From Pseudoduganella armeniaca (GTDB lineage Bacteria; Pseudomonadota; Gammaproteobacteria; Burkholderiales; Burkholderiaceae_D), in contig NZ_CP028324.1 of assembly GCF_003028855.1 (NCBI RefSeq), positions 5,084,001-5,148,000 on the forward strand: a DNA stretch of 64,000 nt, written 5' to 3'. The notes below the pieces were generated by a model that saw only the letters and a program-made list of their open reading frames with translations, was not told where the DNA came from and made no database searches. The translations under genes were made by a program, and so were the position numbers. Of the stretch, positions 55,789 to 64,000 are shown piece by piece; positions within the stretch are counted from its first letter, which is position 1, and every line of letters starts with the position of its first letter.

Positions 55789-57903
55789 CTACGCCGCCGC
55801 GCCGATCTCGTGCTCGACGCCGGAAAGCAGCGCCGCCATGTCGAGAATCAGCGCCACGTCGCCGTTGCCGAGGATCGACGAGCCGCTCAGGAAGCGCACG
55901 CCGGAAAACACTTTGCCCAGCGGCTTGATCACCGTCTGGAATTCGCCCAGCAGGCTGTCCACCACCAGCCCTGCCTTGCGTCCGCCGTAGCGCACCACCA
56001 CGATGCTCTGGCGCCGCGCCGGCGCGCCATCGACGGCGAAGCGTTCGCGCAGCCGCACGAACGGCAGCGCCTGGCCGCGCAGGTCGATGTAGTCGCGCGT
56101 CGGGTCGTCCTGGAATTCCACGCACTCCTCGACCATGTCCATCGGGATGACGAACACGGACTTGCCGAGGCCTACCTGGAAGCCATTGATGATCGCCAGG
56201 GTCAGCGGCAGGCGCACGGTCACCGTGGTGCCGACGCCTTCCGTGCTGGCGATCTCCACGCTGCCGCGCAGCGCCACGATGTTGCGCTTGACGACATCCA
56301 TGCCCACGCCGCGGCCGGACAGGTTGGTCACCTGCTCCGCCGTCGAGAAGCCCGGCTCGAAGATCAGGCCGAAAATCTCCTTGTCCGACAGGGTGCGGCC
56401 CGGTTCCACCAGCCCGCGCTCGACGGCCTTGGCCAGGATGCGGTCCTTCTTCAAGCCGCCGCCGTCGTCGCTCACCTCGATCACGATGCTGCCCGAATCG
56501 TGGTAGGCGTTCAGCGCCACGCAGCCCTGCGCCGGCTTGCCGCGCGCGGCGCGCACGTCGGCCGGCTCGATGCCGTGGTCCATCGCGTTGCGCACCAGGT
56601 GCGTCAGCGGGTCGCCGATCTTCTCGACCACCGTCTTGTCCAGTTCCGCATCCTCGCCGGACAATTCCAGCCGGATGTCCTTGCCGATCTCGCGCGACAG
56701 GTCGTGCACGACGCGCTGGAAGCGGTTGAACGTGGCGCCGATCTTCACCATGCGCAGCTGCAGCGCGCTGTCGCGCACTTCCTCGACGAGGCCGGACAAG
56801 GTGGAGGTGCACTCCAGCAGTTCCGGAATCTGCGTGCGCCGCGCGATCAGGTTGGCGCCGGCGCCGGCGATGATCAGCTCACCGACCAGGTTGATCAGGC
56901 GATCGAGCTTGTCGGCATCGACCCGCACCGAGCGGTTTTCCGGGCGCGGCTCGTTGGCCTGCTTTTGCTTCGACAGCGCCGCTTCCAGCACCGGGGCGCG
57001 TACGGCGCCCTGGTCCACCAGGATCTTGCCCAGCGGCGCCGCCTGCGCGCCGCCGGCGCTCTGCACGGCCAGCGCCTGTTCCAGCTCGTGCGCGGTGATG
57101 CTGCCGCTGCGCACCAGCATCTCGCCCAGCAGGCTGCGCTGCTCGGGCAGTTCGTCGATCAGCTGCACGTATTCCGACACCTTGGTGCGCGGCGGCAGGA
57201 TGCGAATCTGGCAGTCGTCGCGCACGAAGTCGAACACCTCGTCGATGGCGGCCTTGTCGGCCGTCGTCAACAGGCCGATCTCGAAGCCCAGGTAGCAGGA
57301 CTCCGCATCGAATTCGGCCGCCGCCGGCAGCGCGTCGTCCAGCAGCACGATGTCCGTGATCTCGCCCATCTGGCCCAGGTAGCGCACGAACGACAGGGGG
57401 TCCATGCCGTTGCGCAGCACGTCGCGCCCGAAGCGCAGCGAGATGTGCCACTGCTCCGCAGCCACCGGCAGCGCTGCGGCACTTTCCTGCGCCGCTTTGG
57501 GCGCGGCCTTGGCGGTGTCGCCCAGGTAGGCCTGCAGGCGGGCCGACAGCGGCGCGCCCTGCTGCTTGAGTTCATCGTTGCCTTCCAGGGCGCCCGCCTC
57601 CACCGCGTCCACCAGCGCGCCGATATGGTCGCAGCAGGCCAGCAGCAGCGCGACCAGGTCGTCCGTTACCGGCACGCTGCCGGCGCGCACCTTATCGAGC
57701 ACGCTTTCGGCCACGTGGGTGAAGTCGACCACGGCGTCCAGCCCGAACATGCCGGCCGAGCCCTTGATTGTGTGGGCCGCGCGGAACACCGCGTTGACCG
57801 CTTCGTCGCCTTCGTCCGCCACGTGCAGCAGGCCATGCTCCATGGCCTCCAGCAGGTCGCGGCTCTCGGCGATGAAGGTCTGGATCAATTGGTCGAGATT
57901 CAT
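55789..57903 (-). CDS. cheA: Chemotaxis histidine kinase CheA
   Basis: 704 residues. HPt domain with phosphoacceptor His44 (FRAAHTIKGSAGMFGL) and a central region that may bind CheY (about 150-240). Two 24-residue motifs at 258-281 and 290-313 read LLGEMLVRSGSITAHELEQA and PLGKILVDQGAVRAPVLEAA. The dimerisation and ATPase parts follow (HLVRNAMDHGIE, VSDDGGGLKKDRI, LSGRGVGMDVVK), and the CheW-like regulatory domain ends it. The two LGxxLVxxG motifs are the form seen in MshEN c-di-GMP-binding repeats, though spacing and the leading Arg differ. Its start overlaps the STAS gene. Confidence 0.95.
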   Translation of the reverse strand: MNLDQLIQTFIAESRDLLEAMEHGLLHVADEGDEAVNAVFRAAHTIKGSAGMFGLDAVVDFTHVAESVLDKVRAGSVPVTDDLVALLLACCDHIGALVDAVEAGALEGNDELKQQGAPLSARLQAYLGDTAKAAPKAAQESAAALPVAAEQWHISLRFGRDVLRNGMDPLSFVRYLGQMGEITDIVLLDDALPAAAEFDAESCYLGFEIGLLTTADKAAIDEVFDFVRDDCQIRILPPRTKVSEYVQLIDELPEQRSLLGEMLVRSGSITAHELEQALAVQSAGGAQAAPLGKILVDQGAVRAPVLEAALSKQKQANEPRPENRSVRVDADKLDRLINLVGELIIAGAGANLIARRTQIPELLECTSTLSGLVEEVRDSALQLRMVKIGATFNRFQRVVHDLSREIGKDIRLELSGEDAELDKTVVEKIGDPLTHLVRNAMDHGIEPADVRAARGKPAQGCVALNAYHDSGSIVIEVSDDGGGLKKDRILAKAVERGLVEPGRTLSDKEIFGLIFEPGFSTAEQVTNLSGRGVGMDVVKRNIVALRGSVEIASTEGVGTTVTVRLPLTLAIINGFQVGLGKSVFVIPMDMVEECVEFQDDPTRDYIDLRGQALPFVRLRERFAVDGAPARRQSIVVVRYGGRKAGLVVDSLLGEFQTVIKPLGKVFSGVRFLSGSSILGNGDVALILDMAALLSGVEHEIGAAA

Positions 57904-58238
57904 GCGTTTGCTCCTTCCCGCGTGTGGCCGATGCGCGACGCCAGCCCCGTCAGGTCCAGCACTTCGCGCACGGCCGGGCTATAGGCCAGGAGGTGCATGG
58001 CCTGGCCCTGCCGTTCGGCCTCGCGCCGCGCCAGCAACAGCAGCTGCACGCCGGCGCTGTCGAACTCCGTCACCAGCGACAGGTCGAGCGCCAGTGCACG
58101 GGCCTCGGTCGCGGCCTGCCGCAGCGCTTCGGACAACACGTCCTTCAGCTCCGCGGCGCGGTAAATCGTCATCTCGCCTTCGATGCGCAGGGCAGCAGTG
58201 GTCCCTTGGCTTGGCATGCCAATATCGCCTGTCGTCAT
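57900..58238 (-). CDS. STAS-domain protein
   Basis: 112 residues. The start MTTGDIGMPSQG is set by GGGGAG. STAS (anti-sigma antagonist-like) fold with LRIEGEMTIYRAAELKDVL and LDLSLVTEFDSAGVQLLLLA. Ser61 stands at the usual phosphorylated site of SpoIIAA-like proteins. No anti-sigma kinase is nearby. Between cheY and cheA, a STAS protein may tie the array to another output. Confidence 0.9.
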   Translation of the reverse strand: MTTGDIGMPSQGTTAALRIEGEMTIYRAAELKDVLSEALRQAATEARALALDLSLVTEFDSAGVQLLLLARREAERQGQAMHLLAYSPAVREVLDLTGLASRIGHTREGANA

Positions 58239-58291
58239 GGTTACTCCCCGGCCCAAGGCCGGTCAATGAATGGGATTGTGCGGTGGCCGCG

Positions 58292-58660
58292 TTACGGCAT
58301 CACCAGCTTCTGCACGGCCGCCAGCAGGGTCTCCGGCTTGAACGGCTTGACCATCCAGGCGCGTGCGCCGGCGGCCTGGCCCTGGGCCTTCTTCTCTTCC
58401 TGCGACTCGGTGGTCAGCATCAGCACCGGCGTGAACTTGTAGGCCGGCCGCGTCTTCAGTTCCTTGACGAACGTGATGCCGTCCATGTTCGGCATGTTGA
58501 CGTCGCTGATGATCAGGTTGACCTTCTGCCCAGTCAGCTTCTTCAGCGCGTCGGCGCCATCGACGCCTTCGATGACGTCATAGCCGGCCTGCTTCAATGC
58601 GATGCCGACGACCTGGCGGATCGACAGCGAGTCGTCCACGACCATGATGGTTTTTGCCAT
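58292..58660 (-). CDS. cheY: Chemotaxis response regulator CheY
   Basis: 122 residues from MAKTIMVVDDSLSIRQ. Asp53 (LIISDVNMPNMDG), Thr in LMLTTESQ, Lys in MVKPFKPE. Single receiver domain; no CheZ gene is present in the window. Confidence 0.94.
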   Translation of the reverse strand: MAKTIMVVDDSLSIRQVVGIALKQAGYDVIEGVDGADALKKLTGQKVNLIISDVNMPNMDGITFVKELKTRPAYKFTPVLMLTTESQEEKKAQGQAAGARAWMVKPFKPETLLAAVQKLVMP

Positions 58661-58668
58661 GTGAGTTC

Positions 58669-59814
58669 CTAGAAAAATGTGAGTTCTTCGGCCTGCTGGG
58701 GAGCAGGCTGCGCCTTGACCTGGTGCATGGCGCGCTCTTCGGCCATGGCGTAGGTACTTTCCAGTTCGGCCAGCAGCGCCCGCGCTTCGAGCGCCGGCAC
58801 CGCATCGCCCGCGACGCACTGGCGATGTTCGGCCAGGTAGTCCGGCAGCCGCGCGATGTTCTGCTGCACGTGCGACAGGATCTGGCTGACGCGGTCCTGG
58901 AACTGCAGCTGCACCAGCGCCTCGGACACTTCGCCCTGGATGCCGGCGCTTTCGCGCGCCAGCAGCTCGGACGAGTGCACCAGCGCATCGGTCACGCCGC
59001 GCAGGTCCGCCAGCACCTTGTTGATCGTCTGGCCCGAGGCCTGCACCGCGCGCTCTTCCTCGCGCATCGACTCGCCCGCCGCCTGGCAGGTGGCGGCGAT
59101 CGCGCTGCTGATCTGGCCGACCTGCTGGGCGATGTGCTTGCCCGCCTCGGCGGAGCGGTTCGACAGCATCCGCACCTCGTTGGCGACGACAGCAAAGCCG
59201 CGCCCCGCCTCGCCGGCACGCGCCGCCTCGATGGCCGCGTTCAGCGCCAGCAGGTTGGTCTGCCAGGCGATGCTGGCCACGTCCCCCGCCATCTTCTGCA
59301 GCTGCGCGGTGATCTGTTGCAGGCCCTGGATCTTTTCCAGCATGGCCGACTTGCTCGACGCGGCACTCGACAGCATGTTCAGCAGCGAGCGCAGCTCCCG
59401 TTCGCTGTCGGCGAATACTTCGACGATGCCGCCGCCGTTGCCGTGGTCACGCGCCTCGCCGGAGGCCGACAGCGCCTGCTCGAGCTTCGCGACGATGCCG
59501 GAAAAACGTTCGATCAGGGCCACGATGGCCGCTTCCATCTGCTCGCGCGAGGCACCGATATGCGACGCCCACACGCCGGCCACTTCGTCGCCGAAGCGCT
59601 GGCGGCTGGCCAGGTAGTCGTCCAGCGTGGCGCTGCCCTCGGCCTGCCGGCCACCGCCATGCAGGCTGGCGCCGATGCCGGCGGCCAGCAGCACACTGGC
59701 GATCAGCCAGCCATGCCATTGCCAGGCGGCCAGCGGCACGATGGCGAGGGCCGCCGCGACGGCGATGGCGGCGGGATAAAACATCGACAGCTTGCGGGAT
59801 TGCATCGGACGCAC
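58669..59814 (-). CDS. Methyl-accepting chemotaxis-type protein (first gene of the operon)
   Basis: 381 residues. GTG start (59814) with GGAG eight bases upstream; an ATG three codons later is possible. Two close hydrophobic segments at about 12-50 leave almost no periplasmic sensor, so it probably senses inside the cell or in the membrane. The MCP signalling hairpin is present (IAWQTNLLALNAAIEAARAG, FAVVANEVRMLSNRSAEAGK). A C-terminal helical region ends EELTFF, the common tail in this short-MCP group. It opens the chemosensory operon, 8 bp before cheY. Confidence 0.88.
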   Translation of the reverse strand: MRPMQSRKLSMFYPAAIAVAAALAIVPLAAWQWHGWLIASVLLAAGIGASLHGGGRQAEGSATLDDYLASRQRFGDEVAGVWASHIGASREQMEAAIVALIERFSGIVAKLEQALSASGEARDHGNGGGIVEVFADSERELRSLLNMLSSAASSKSAMLEKIQGLQQITAQLQKMAGDVASIAWQTNLLALNAAIEAARAGEAGRGFAVVANEVRMLSNRSAEAGKHIAQQVGQISSAIAATCQAAGESMREEERAVQASGQTINKVLADLRGVTDALVHSSELLARESAGIQGEVSEALVQLQFQDRVSQILSHVQQNIARLPDYLAEHRQCVAGDAVPALEARALLAELESTYAMAEERAMHQVKAQPAPQQAEELTFF

Positions 59815-60242
59815 TGCTAAAACTCCACGGCGGTATTTAGATAGTTATCACGAACGGTTATCAAAGCCTGGGCGATTGGAAAAGCCCTGGCAATAACGTC
59901 GCGGCACGGATCGGATGCGTGGTCGCATGGTGCGTGCCATGGAGAATGATTGCAGAGTACATTGCCGTAGCGCAAGCATTGGTGCGGCTTTTCGGCACGA
60001 AGGTAGCGCAAAACAGACAGCGCTTATTTGAATGAAAAGAGAATGCAGCCGGGTCCTGACGGATTGCCATCCATTTAAGGCAAGTAAATATCAGCGTGAC
60101 TTGATTTATATGAATGCCTTGCAGGAATCACCCCCGCCAAAATAGATCGGAGGCTGTCGCCGATTTCCAACGGCAGTCCTCAGTTCAGCATTCGGGTGCA
60201 ATGCGGGGACAGCCTCGATTGCGGGCCTGCCGTCGATGAGCG
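59815..60242. other. Intergenic promoter region upstream of the chemosensory operon
   Basis: About 430 bases with no credible gene, lower in GC than its surroundings. Two direct copies of GTTATCA (59844-59850 and 59857-59863) lie about 30-50 bp upstream of the first gene and could be an operator. I could not recognise a sigma28 promoter. Confidence 0.5.
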
Positions 60243-60270
60243 AAAAAAAAGCCGGCGTGAGCCGGCTTTG
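60243..60270 (-). terminator. Rho-independent terminator after the PEP-CTERM gene
   Basis: Minus-strand stem GCCGGC/GCCGGC with a 4-base loop followed by eight T, about 20 bp beyond the stop codon. Confidence 0.85.
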
Positions 60271-60288
60271 GAGGAAGGGGTAAAGCAA

Positions 60289-61521
60289 TCAGCCGCGACG
60301 GCGACGGGCAGCAAAGCCCAGGACTGCCAGGCCGGCGGCCAGCATGCCGTAGGTGGCCGGCTCCGGTACCGCCGAGACGGTCAGCGCGGTCTGGGTGACG
60401 GTGGCGTTGCCGACGCTGTCGAACCACAGGCCGGTCGAGAAGGCGATCGGGCTGGCGGGGTTGATGGCCGCGTCCACCTCGATGCCGGTGACGCGGAACT
60501 TGTCCACCGACTTGCCAAACTCGAAATGTTCGCCACCGGCGACGCCGCCCGCGAACAGTTTCCACTGGCCGTCTTCCATCAGCCAGATGTCATAGCGGCC
60601 GTCGCCTACGCCCGGCAGCAAGGTGACGCCGTTGACCAGCGGGCCGTTGCTGATCGCGTAGTCATAACCGGTGGCCACGACCGGGTCGATCCAGATCGGC
60701 GTGCCGGTACCGACCGGCATGTTCTCGAACACCCAGCCGGCGCTGCCGTCGTCGACATTGCCCGGCAGGACCGGGTTGTACGGCGCGCTGCCCGGCAGTT
60801 CCTCGCTGCGCACGTGGAAGCGCCACACGCCATCGGTGCCGACATTGCTGTCGCTCGCCAGGCCCAGCACGTTCTGCGTGCCCGAGCCGACCAGCGAGTA
60901 GGAATTGGTCTCGGCGCCGGCGTTCCAGCCCGCCACCGCGGCACGGCCGCCCAGGCCACCCGCGCCGCCGCTGGCGTCGCCCGTCGTCCACTGCAGCTGG
61001 CCGTAACGGAATTCCATGTCGAAGTCGCCGGCATGGCCGGTGGCGGACGACTGGTCCTTCAGCACCAGCTGGAAGGTGTTCTGCTTGTCGTTGTGCTGGT
61101 TGTAGTAGCCCACCGTGTCCCAGGTGACGACCAGGGTCTTGCTGTCCGGATTGGCCAGGTAGACGTTGTTGGCGAACGGGCTGGGCAGGTTGCTGGTCTG
61201 GTTGCGCGTGTCGACGTCGGCCCAGAACGGCGCGATCATCGCGGCGCTCGAGATCGGGAACAGCGACGGCGAATAGGTCGACAGCGGACCCGAGAACGAG
61301 ATATTGCCGTTGTTGTTGACCCAATAGTTGGAGTAGGCATTGCCGAAGAAATTGATGCGGAACGGCAGCGTCAGCTGCGACGAGTAGCTGTCGTCGTTCG
61401 GCGCCATGACGCGGTCGCCGAAGCCGCGGTCGCCGCCGAAACCGGTCAGCAGCGGATCGGCGCCAGCCGAGGCGCTGGCAAAGGCAGCCAGCAGGGAGAG
61501 AGCGATGCAGGAACGTTTCAT
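60289..61521 (-). CDS. PEP-CTERM protein with NIDO-like domain
   Basis: 410 residues from MKRSCIALSLLAAFASASAG, a signal peptide. A nidogen-like region (about 45-140) has LPFRINFFGNAYSNYWVNNN and AAMIAPFWADVDTRNQ. The C-terminus carries the exosortase sorting signal VPEPATYGMLAAGLAVLGF followed by Arg residues. The protein is therefore exported, cut by an exosortase and likely part of the extracellular matrix. No exosortase gene is in the window. Confidence 0.88.
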   Translation of the reverse strand: MKRSCIALSLLAAFASASAGADPLLTGFGGDRGFGDRVMAPNDDSYSSQLTLPFRINFFGNAYSNYWVNNNGNISFSGPLSTYSPSLFPISSAAMIAPFWADVDTRNQTSNLPSPFANNVYLANPDSKTLVVTWDTVGYYNQHNDKQNTFQLVLKDQSSATGHAGDFDMEFRYGQLQWTTGDASGGAGGLGGRAAVAGWNAGAETNSYSLVGSGTQNVLGLASDSNVGTDGVWRFHVRSEELPGSAPYNPVLPGNVDDGSAGWVFENMPVGTGTPIWIDPVVATGYDYAISNGPLVNGVTLLPGVGDGRYDIWLMEDGQWKLFAGGVAGGEHFEFGKSVDKFRVTGIEVDAAINPASPIAFSTGLWFDSVGNATVTQTALTVSAVPEPATYGMLAAGLAVLGFAARRRRG

Positions 61522-61671
61522 GATTACCCAGGTGTGATGTTGGACGAAAACACGCGCCGAACCAGCGCGCAGCCCATCATTGTGACGGAGCCGCCGGGCC
61601 GTGGATATCACATACAGGTAGGGTTGAACTTAGCTAAAAGTTATGTTAATTTCATATGTTCTTTTTCCTAA

Positions 61672-62427
61672 ATGACACGGTTTTCTTACCGTAGAGAGAA
61701 CAGGCACGAGCAGATGCAACTGGAAATTTTCGAGGCAGCACTGTTCGGCACCGAAGCCGAAGTCATGGAGCGTGCGCTGGCATGGCTGCAGCGCGACATT
61801 CCATTCGATGGCCTGTTGTGGGCCACCGGCGCGCCGCGCGCCTGGGAAGACGTACACGTGGTCGGCCGCCCGCCCGAGATGGCCCGCGACTATCGGGCCA
61901 TCGCCCCTCTCGACCCGGTATGCGGCCGCGCCGAATCGGCCCCTGAGCGGGCGCACGCGGTGACGGTGGCGGAACTGTGCGCGCCGGATTCACCGGCCCT
62001 CGCCTTCTGGCAAGGCTACCGGGGGCACCAGCTGATGATCTATTCCAAGCCGGACGGTTCCGGCCAAGTGTCGGCCTGGCTGAGCCTGATGCGCGCCGAC
62101 GGCGCCCGGTTCAGCGCGCGTGAACAGCAAGCGATGGGCCATGCGGCCCAGGCCGTACTGACGGCGCAGCAGGTCTGGCGGGCCAAGGCCGCGCGGGCGC
62201 GGGCGGCCCAGCCGGCGCCGGCAACGCCGCTGACGGGCCGCGAACTGGCCGTCGCCCATGCTTATGCGGATGGCCGGCCCGTCAAGGAAGTCGCGCGGCT
62301 GATGGGCGTATCGACCTCGACGGTGCAGTGCCACTTGGCGCGCATCTACCGCAAGCTGGGCGTGCACAGCAAGATCGCGCTGCGCAAGGTGCTGCAGGAC
62401 CGGCGCAGCCGGCCCCGTTGCGGCTGA
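61672..62427 (+). CDS. LuxR-type HTH transcriptional regulator
   Basis: 251 residues, or 237 if the ATG at 61714 (MQLEIFEAALF) is used; neither start has a strong ribosome site. The N-terminal 160 residues show no recognised ligand-binding family. The C-terminal GerE/LuxR helix-turn-helix is clear: PLTGRELAVAHAYADGRPVK then LMGVSTSTVQCHLARIYRKL. Divergent from the PEP-CTERM gene with a 150-bp shared control region, which makes that gene a plausible target. Confidence 0.85.
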   Translation: MTRFSYRRENRHEQMQLEIFEAALFGTEAEVMERALAWLQRDIPFDGLLWATGAPRAWEDVHVVGRPPEMARDYRAIAPLDPVCGRAESAPERAHAVTVAELCAPDSPALAFWQGYRGHQLMIYSKPDGSGQVSAWLSLMRADGARFSAREQQAMGHAAQAVLTAQQVWRAKAARARAAQPAPATPLTGRELAVAHAYADGRPVKEVARLMGVSTSTVQCHLARIYRKLGVHSKIALRKVLQDRRSRPRCG

Positions 62428-62433
62428 ATCCGC

Positions 62434-62907
62434 TCAGGGCGCGGGAGCCGGTGCCTGCGGCTGGGCCTGGGACTGGGCCTTATCCTGCACGATCAGCGCC
62501 GCCAGCTGGGATTGCGCGCCGACCAGTTCCATCGTGACCACCTTGTCGGCCGGGATCGTCAGCGTCTGCGGACCGTGCCAGTCGTTCTTCTGGCGGCTCA
62601 CCAGGCGATTGCCCTGGCCGCCATCCTGGCGCGTGAAGGGCTGCACATAATAAACGTCCTCCAGCTGCACGTGCGCCGCGCCCACCTGGCGCAGCACGCC
62701 AAAGAACATCTGCCCGTTCGCCAGTTGCACTGCGTAGCGCTGCCCTACCGGCCCCGGCTCGAACGCCGGGCGGTCCTGCTGGCGCCATGCCAGCGCCGCG
62801 TGCGCCAGCAGCGCGCCGGTCGCCAAGGTTGCCAGCAGCAGTGCGGCGGTGGCGCGCCAACCGCCGCCCACGGGCTGGGTGGAAGGGGTATCGTACTGCG
62901 TGGTCAT
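62434..62907 (-). CDS. Membrane-anchored protein of unknown function
   Basis: 157 residues. A single N-terminal membrane helix (about 19-40) is followed by a soluble domain beginning YAVQLANGQMFFGVLRQVG, LEDVYYVQPF, then WHGPQTLTIPADKVVTMELV, and ending in a Gln/Pro/Ala tail. The YAVQLxNGQxFFG ... LxDVYYVQ pattern resembles a widespread uncharacterised family with similar 'VQL-NG-xFG' segments. Converges with the LuxR gene. Confidence 0.7.
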   Translation of the reverse strand: MTTQYDTPSTQPVGGGWRATAALLLATLATGALLAHAALAWRQQDRPAFEPGPVGQRYAVQLANGQMFFGVLRQVGAAHVQLEDVYYVQPFTRQDGGQGNRLVSRQKNDWHGPQTLTIPADKVVTMELVGAQSQLAALIVQDKAQSQAQPQAPAPAP

Positions 62908-63062
62908 AGGGATCCTGGAGTCGGCTAAGTTGCCAATTATATATATTCCAGCCGATGTCCTGGCGAACTGCCCATGAAAAGGCGCTGTGCCCCGGTCCCA
63001 ATGAACTTTCCAGCTCAACCACGGTCTTACCCATCAGTCAGCTGAACTGAACGGGAGGAACC

Positions 63063-64000
63063 ATGGACTCGCAGCAATTCCAGGCAATGCAGGCGCAGGT
63101 GCGGCAACTGCTGGTTGATCTGACCGGCAAGCAGCTCGACGAGCTGCGGGAGATGTTCGACCGCTGCACGTCGCTGGCCGACTGCCTGGCGATCATCGAG
63201 GCGCGCGGCAACCGCATGCGCCGTTGTCCCCATTGCCAGGGCGAGCGCCTGTACCGCCACGGCGTCTTTTATGGTCTGCAACGCTATCGCTGCCGTGAGT
63301 GCGGCGCCAGCTTCAACGCGCTGACCGGCACCCCGCTGGCCTTCATCCGGCTGCGCGAGAAATGGCTGCCGTTCCTGCAGTGCATGCTGAACTCGATGAC
63401 GGTACGTGGGGCAGCGCAGGCCATCGGCATCCACCGCAACACCAGCTTTCGCTGGCGCCATCGCTTCATGATGATGGCCAAGGACGCGCGCGCCCTGCCG
63501 CTGGGCGGCATTGTCGAGGCGGACGAAACGTACATTCTCGAATCGCAGAAGGGCTCGCGCCACCTGACCCGGCCGGCACGCCGCCGCGGCGGCACGGCCA
63601 GCCACCGTGGACCCAGCAAGGAGCATGACTGCATCCTGGTCGCGTGCGACCGGACCGGCAAGGCCAGCGATTTCGTCACCGGGTGTGGGCCGGTGACGGC
63701 CGCGCAATTGCAGCAATGCCTGCCGCCGGTGCTGGCGCCGGGCGTGCTGCTGGCGACCGACGGGGCCGTGGCGTACAAGGCTTTTGCCAGGGCAGCAGGG
63801 ATCGAGCACCGCGCCGTCAACATAGCGGCCGGAGAGCGCGTCGTGGACGACATCATCCACGTCCAGACCGTCAACAGCTACCACGGCCGCTTCAAGAGCT
63901 GGCTGCGCCGTTTCCACGGTGTCGCGAGTAAATACCTGCCCAACTACCTGGGCTGGCGCCATGCCCTCGACGGCGGGCGCGTGCCGACACCGCAGCATTT
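63063..64000 (+). mobile_element. IS1595-family (ISXO2-like) transposase, cut by the right edge
   Basis: 312 codons visible. GGGAGGAACC precedes the ATG. N-terminal helical part, zinc ribbon (CPHCQGERLYRHGVFYGLQRYRCREC), HTH (RGAAQAIGIHRNTSFRWRHR) and a DDE-type domain with GIVEADETYI (first Asp), LATDGAVAYK (second Asp) and VNSYHGRFKSWLRRFHGVAS. The 3' end and the right inverted repeat lie outside the window. Its left end may be near 63024, but I could not fix a terminal repeat. Confidence 0.88.

Noticed and set aside
63000..63062. Left terminal inverted repeat of the IS1595 element
   Set aside because: The right end is outside the window, so a repeat pair cannot be shown.

Overview
The window looks like a chromosomal segment of a high-GC betaproteobacterium, most likely Oxalobacteraceae of the Massilia/Telluria type. 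The pointers are the pyrG-kdsA-eno-ftsB order typical of Burkholderiales, a PEP-CTERM protein, TonB-dependent receptors, and the imuA-imuB/dnaE2 mutagenesis genes behind LexA boxes. The genus is an inference from gene content. I saw no tRNA, rRNA, CRISPR array or prophage.

Layout. 1-2.5 kb: the 5' part of a heme-type TonB receptor behind a Fur box, then an Amt ammonium transporter. 2.8-8.7 kb: pyrG-kdsA and eno-ftsB on the minus strand, separated by a plus-strand glycerate kinase whose product feeds enolase. 8.8-13 kb: small accessory genes (PRC-barrel protein, two GNAT acetyltransferases, three uncharacterised proteins). 13-16.3 kb: dnaE2, frameshifted and carrying a palindromic repeat inside its reading frame. 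16.4-22.8 kb: a PhzF-like protein, a large TonB receptor, a 5'-nucleotidase-type lipoprotein and a Sel1-repeat lipoprotein. 22.9-27.7 kb: a minus-strand run of DegP-type protease, response regulator, histidine kinase and an unusual CoaD-HD phosphohydrolase fusion. 27.9-31.1 kb: tandem Hsp20 genes behind a sigma32-like promoter, and an M61 peptidase. 31.2-36.7 kb: a frameshifted GST, GNAT and hydrolase genes, LexA-controlled imuA-imuB and a PHB-depolymerase-like esterase. 36.8-46.3 kb: a second PRC-barrel protein with a Ser/Gly-rich tail, hrpA, argA, yggX, a GH5 cellulase, rpiA and a small lipoprotein. 46.4-59.8 kb: signalling. A response regulator-CheC-diguanylate cyclase operon and a CHAD protein on the plus strand face a nine-gene minus-strand chemosensory operon (MCP-cheY-STAS-cheA-MCP-MCP-cheW-cheR-cheB). 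60-64 kb: a PEP-CTERM protein, a divergent LuxR-type regulator, a membrane-anchored unknown and an IS1595-type transposase cut by the window edge.

A family of near-perfect palindromes is scattered over the window. At least eleven sites lie between genes, mostly where two genes converge 3' to 3', and one lies inside dnaE2. They share the cores GGGGACAGGCACC / GGTGACAGGCACC or GGGGTCnGACCC and look like REP-type mobile hairpins reused as terminators. The other notable items are the CoaD-HD fusion, the split SOS mutasome, a CheA with two motifs resembling the MshEN c-di-GMP-binding repeat, and a CheC phosphatase next to a chemosensory cluster that has neither CheD nor CheZ here.
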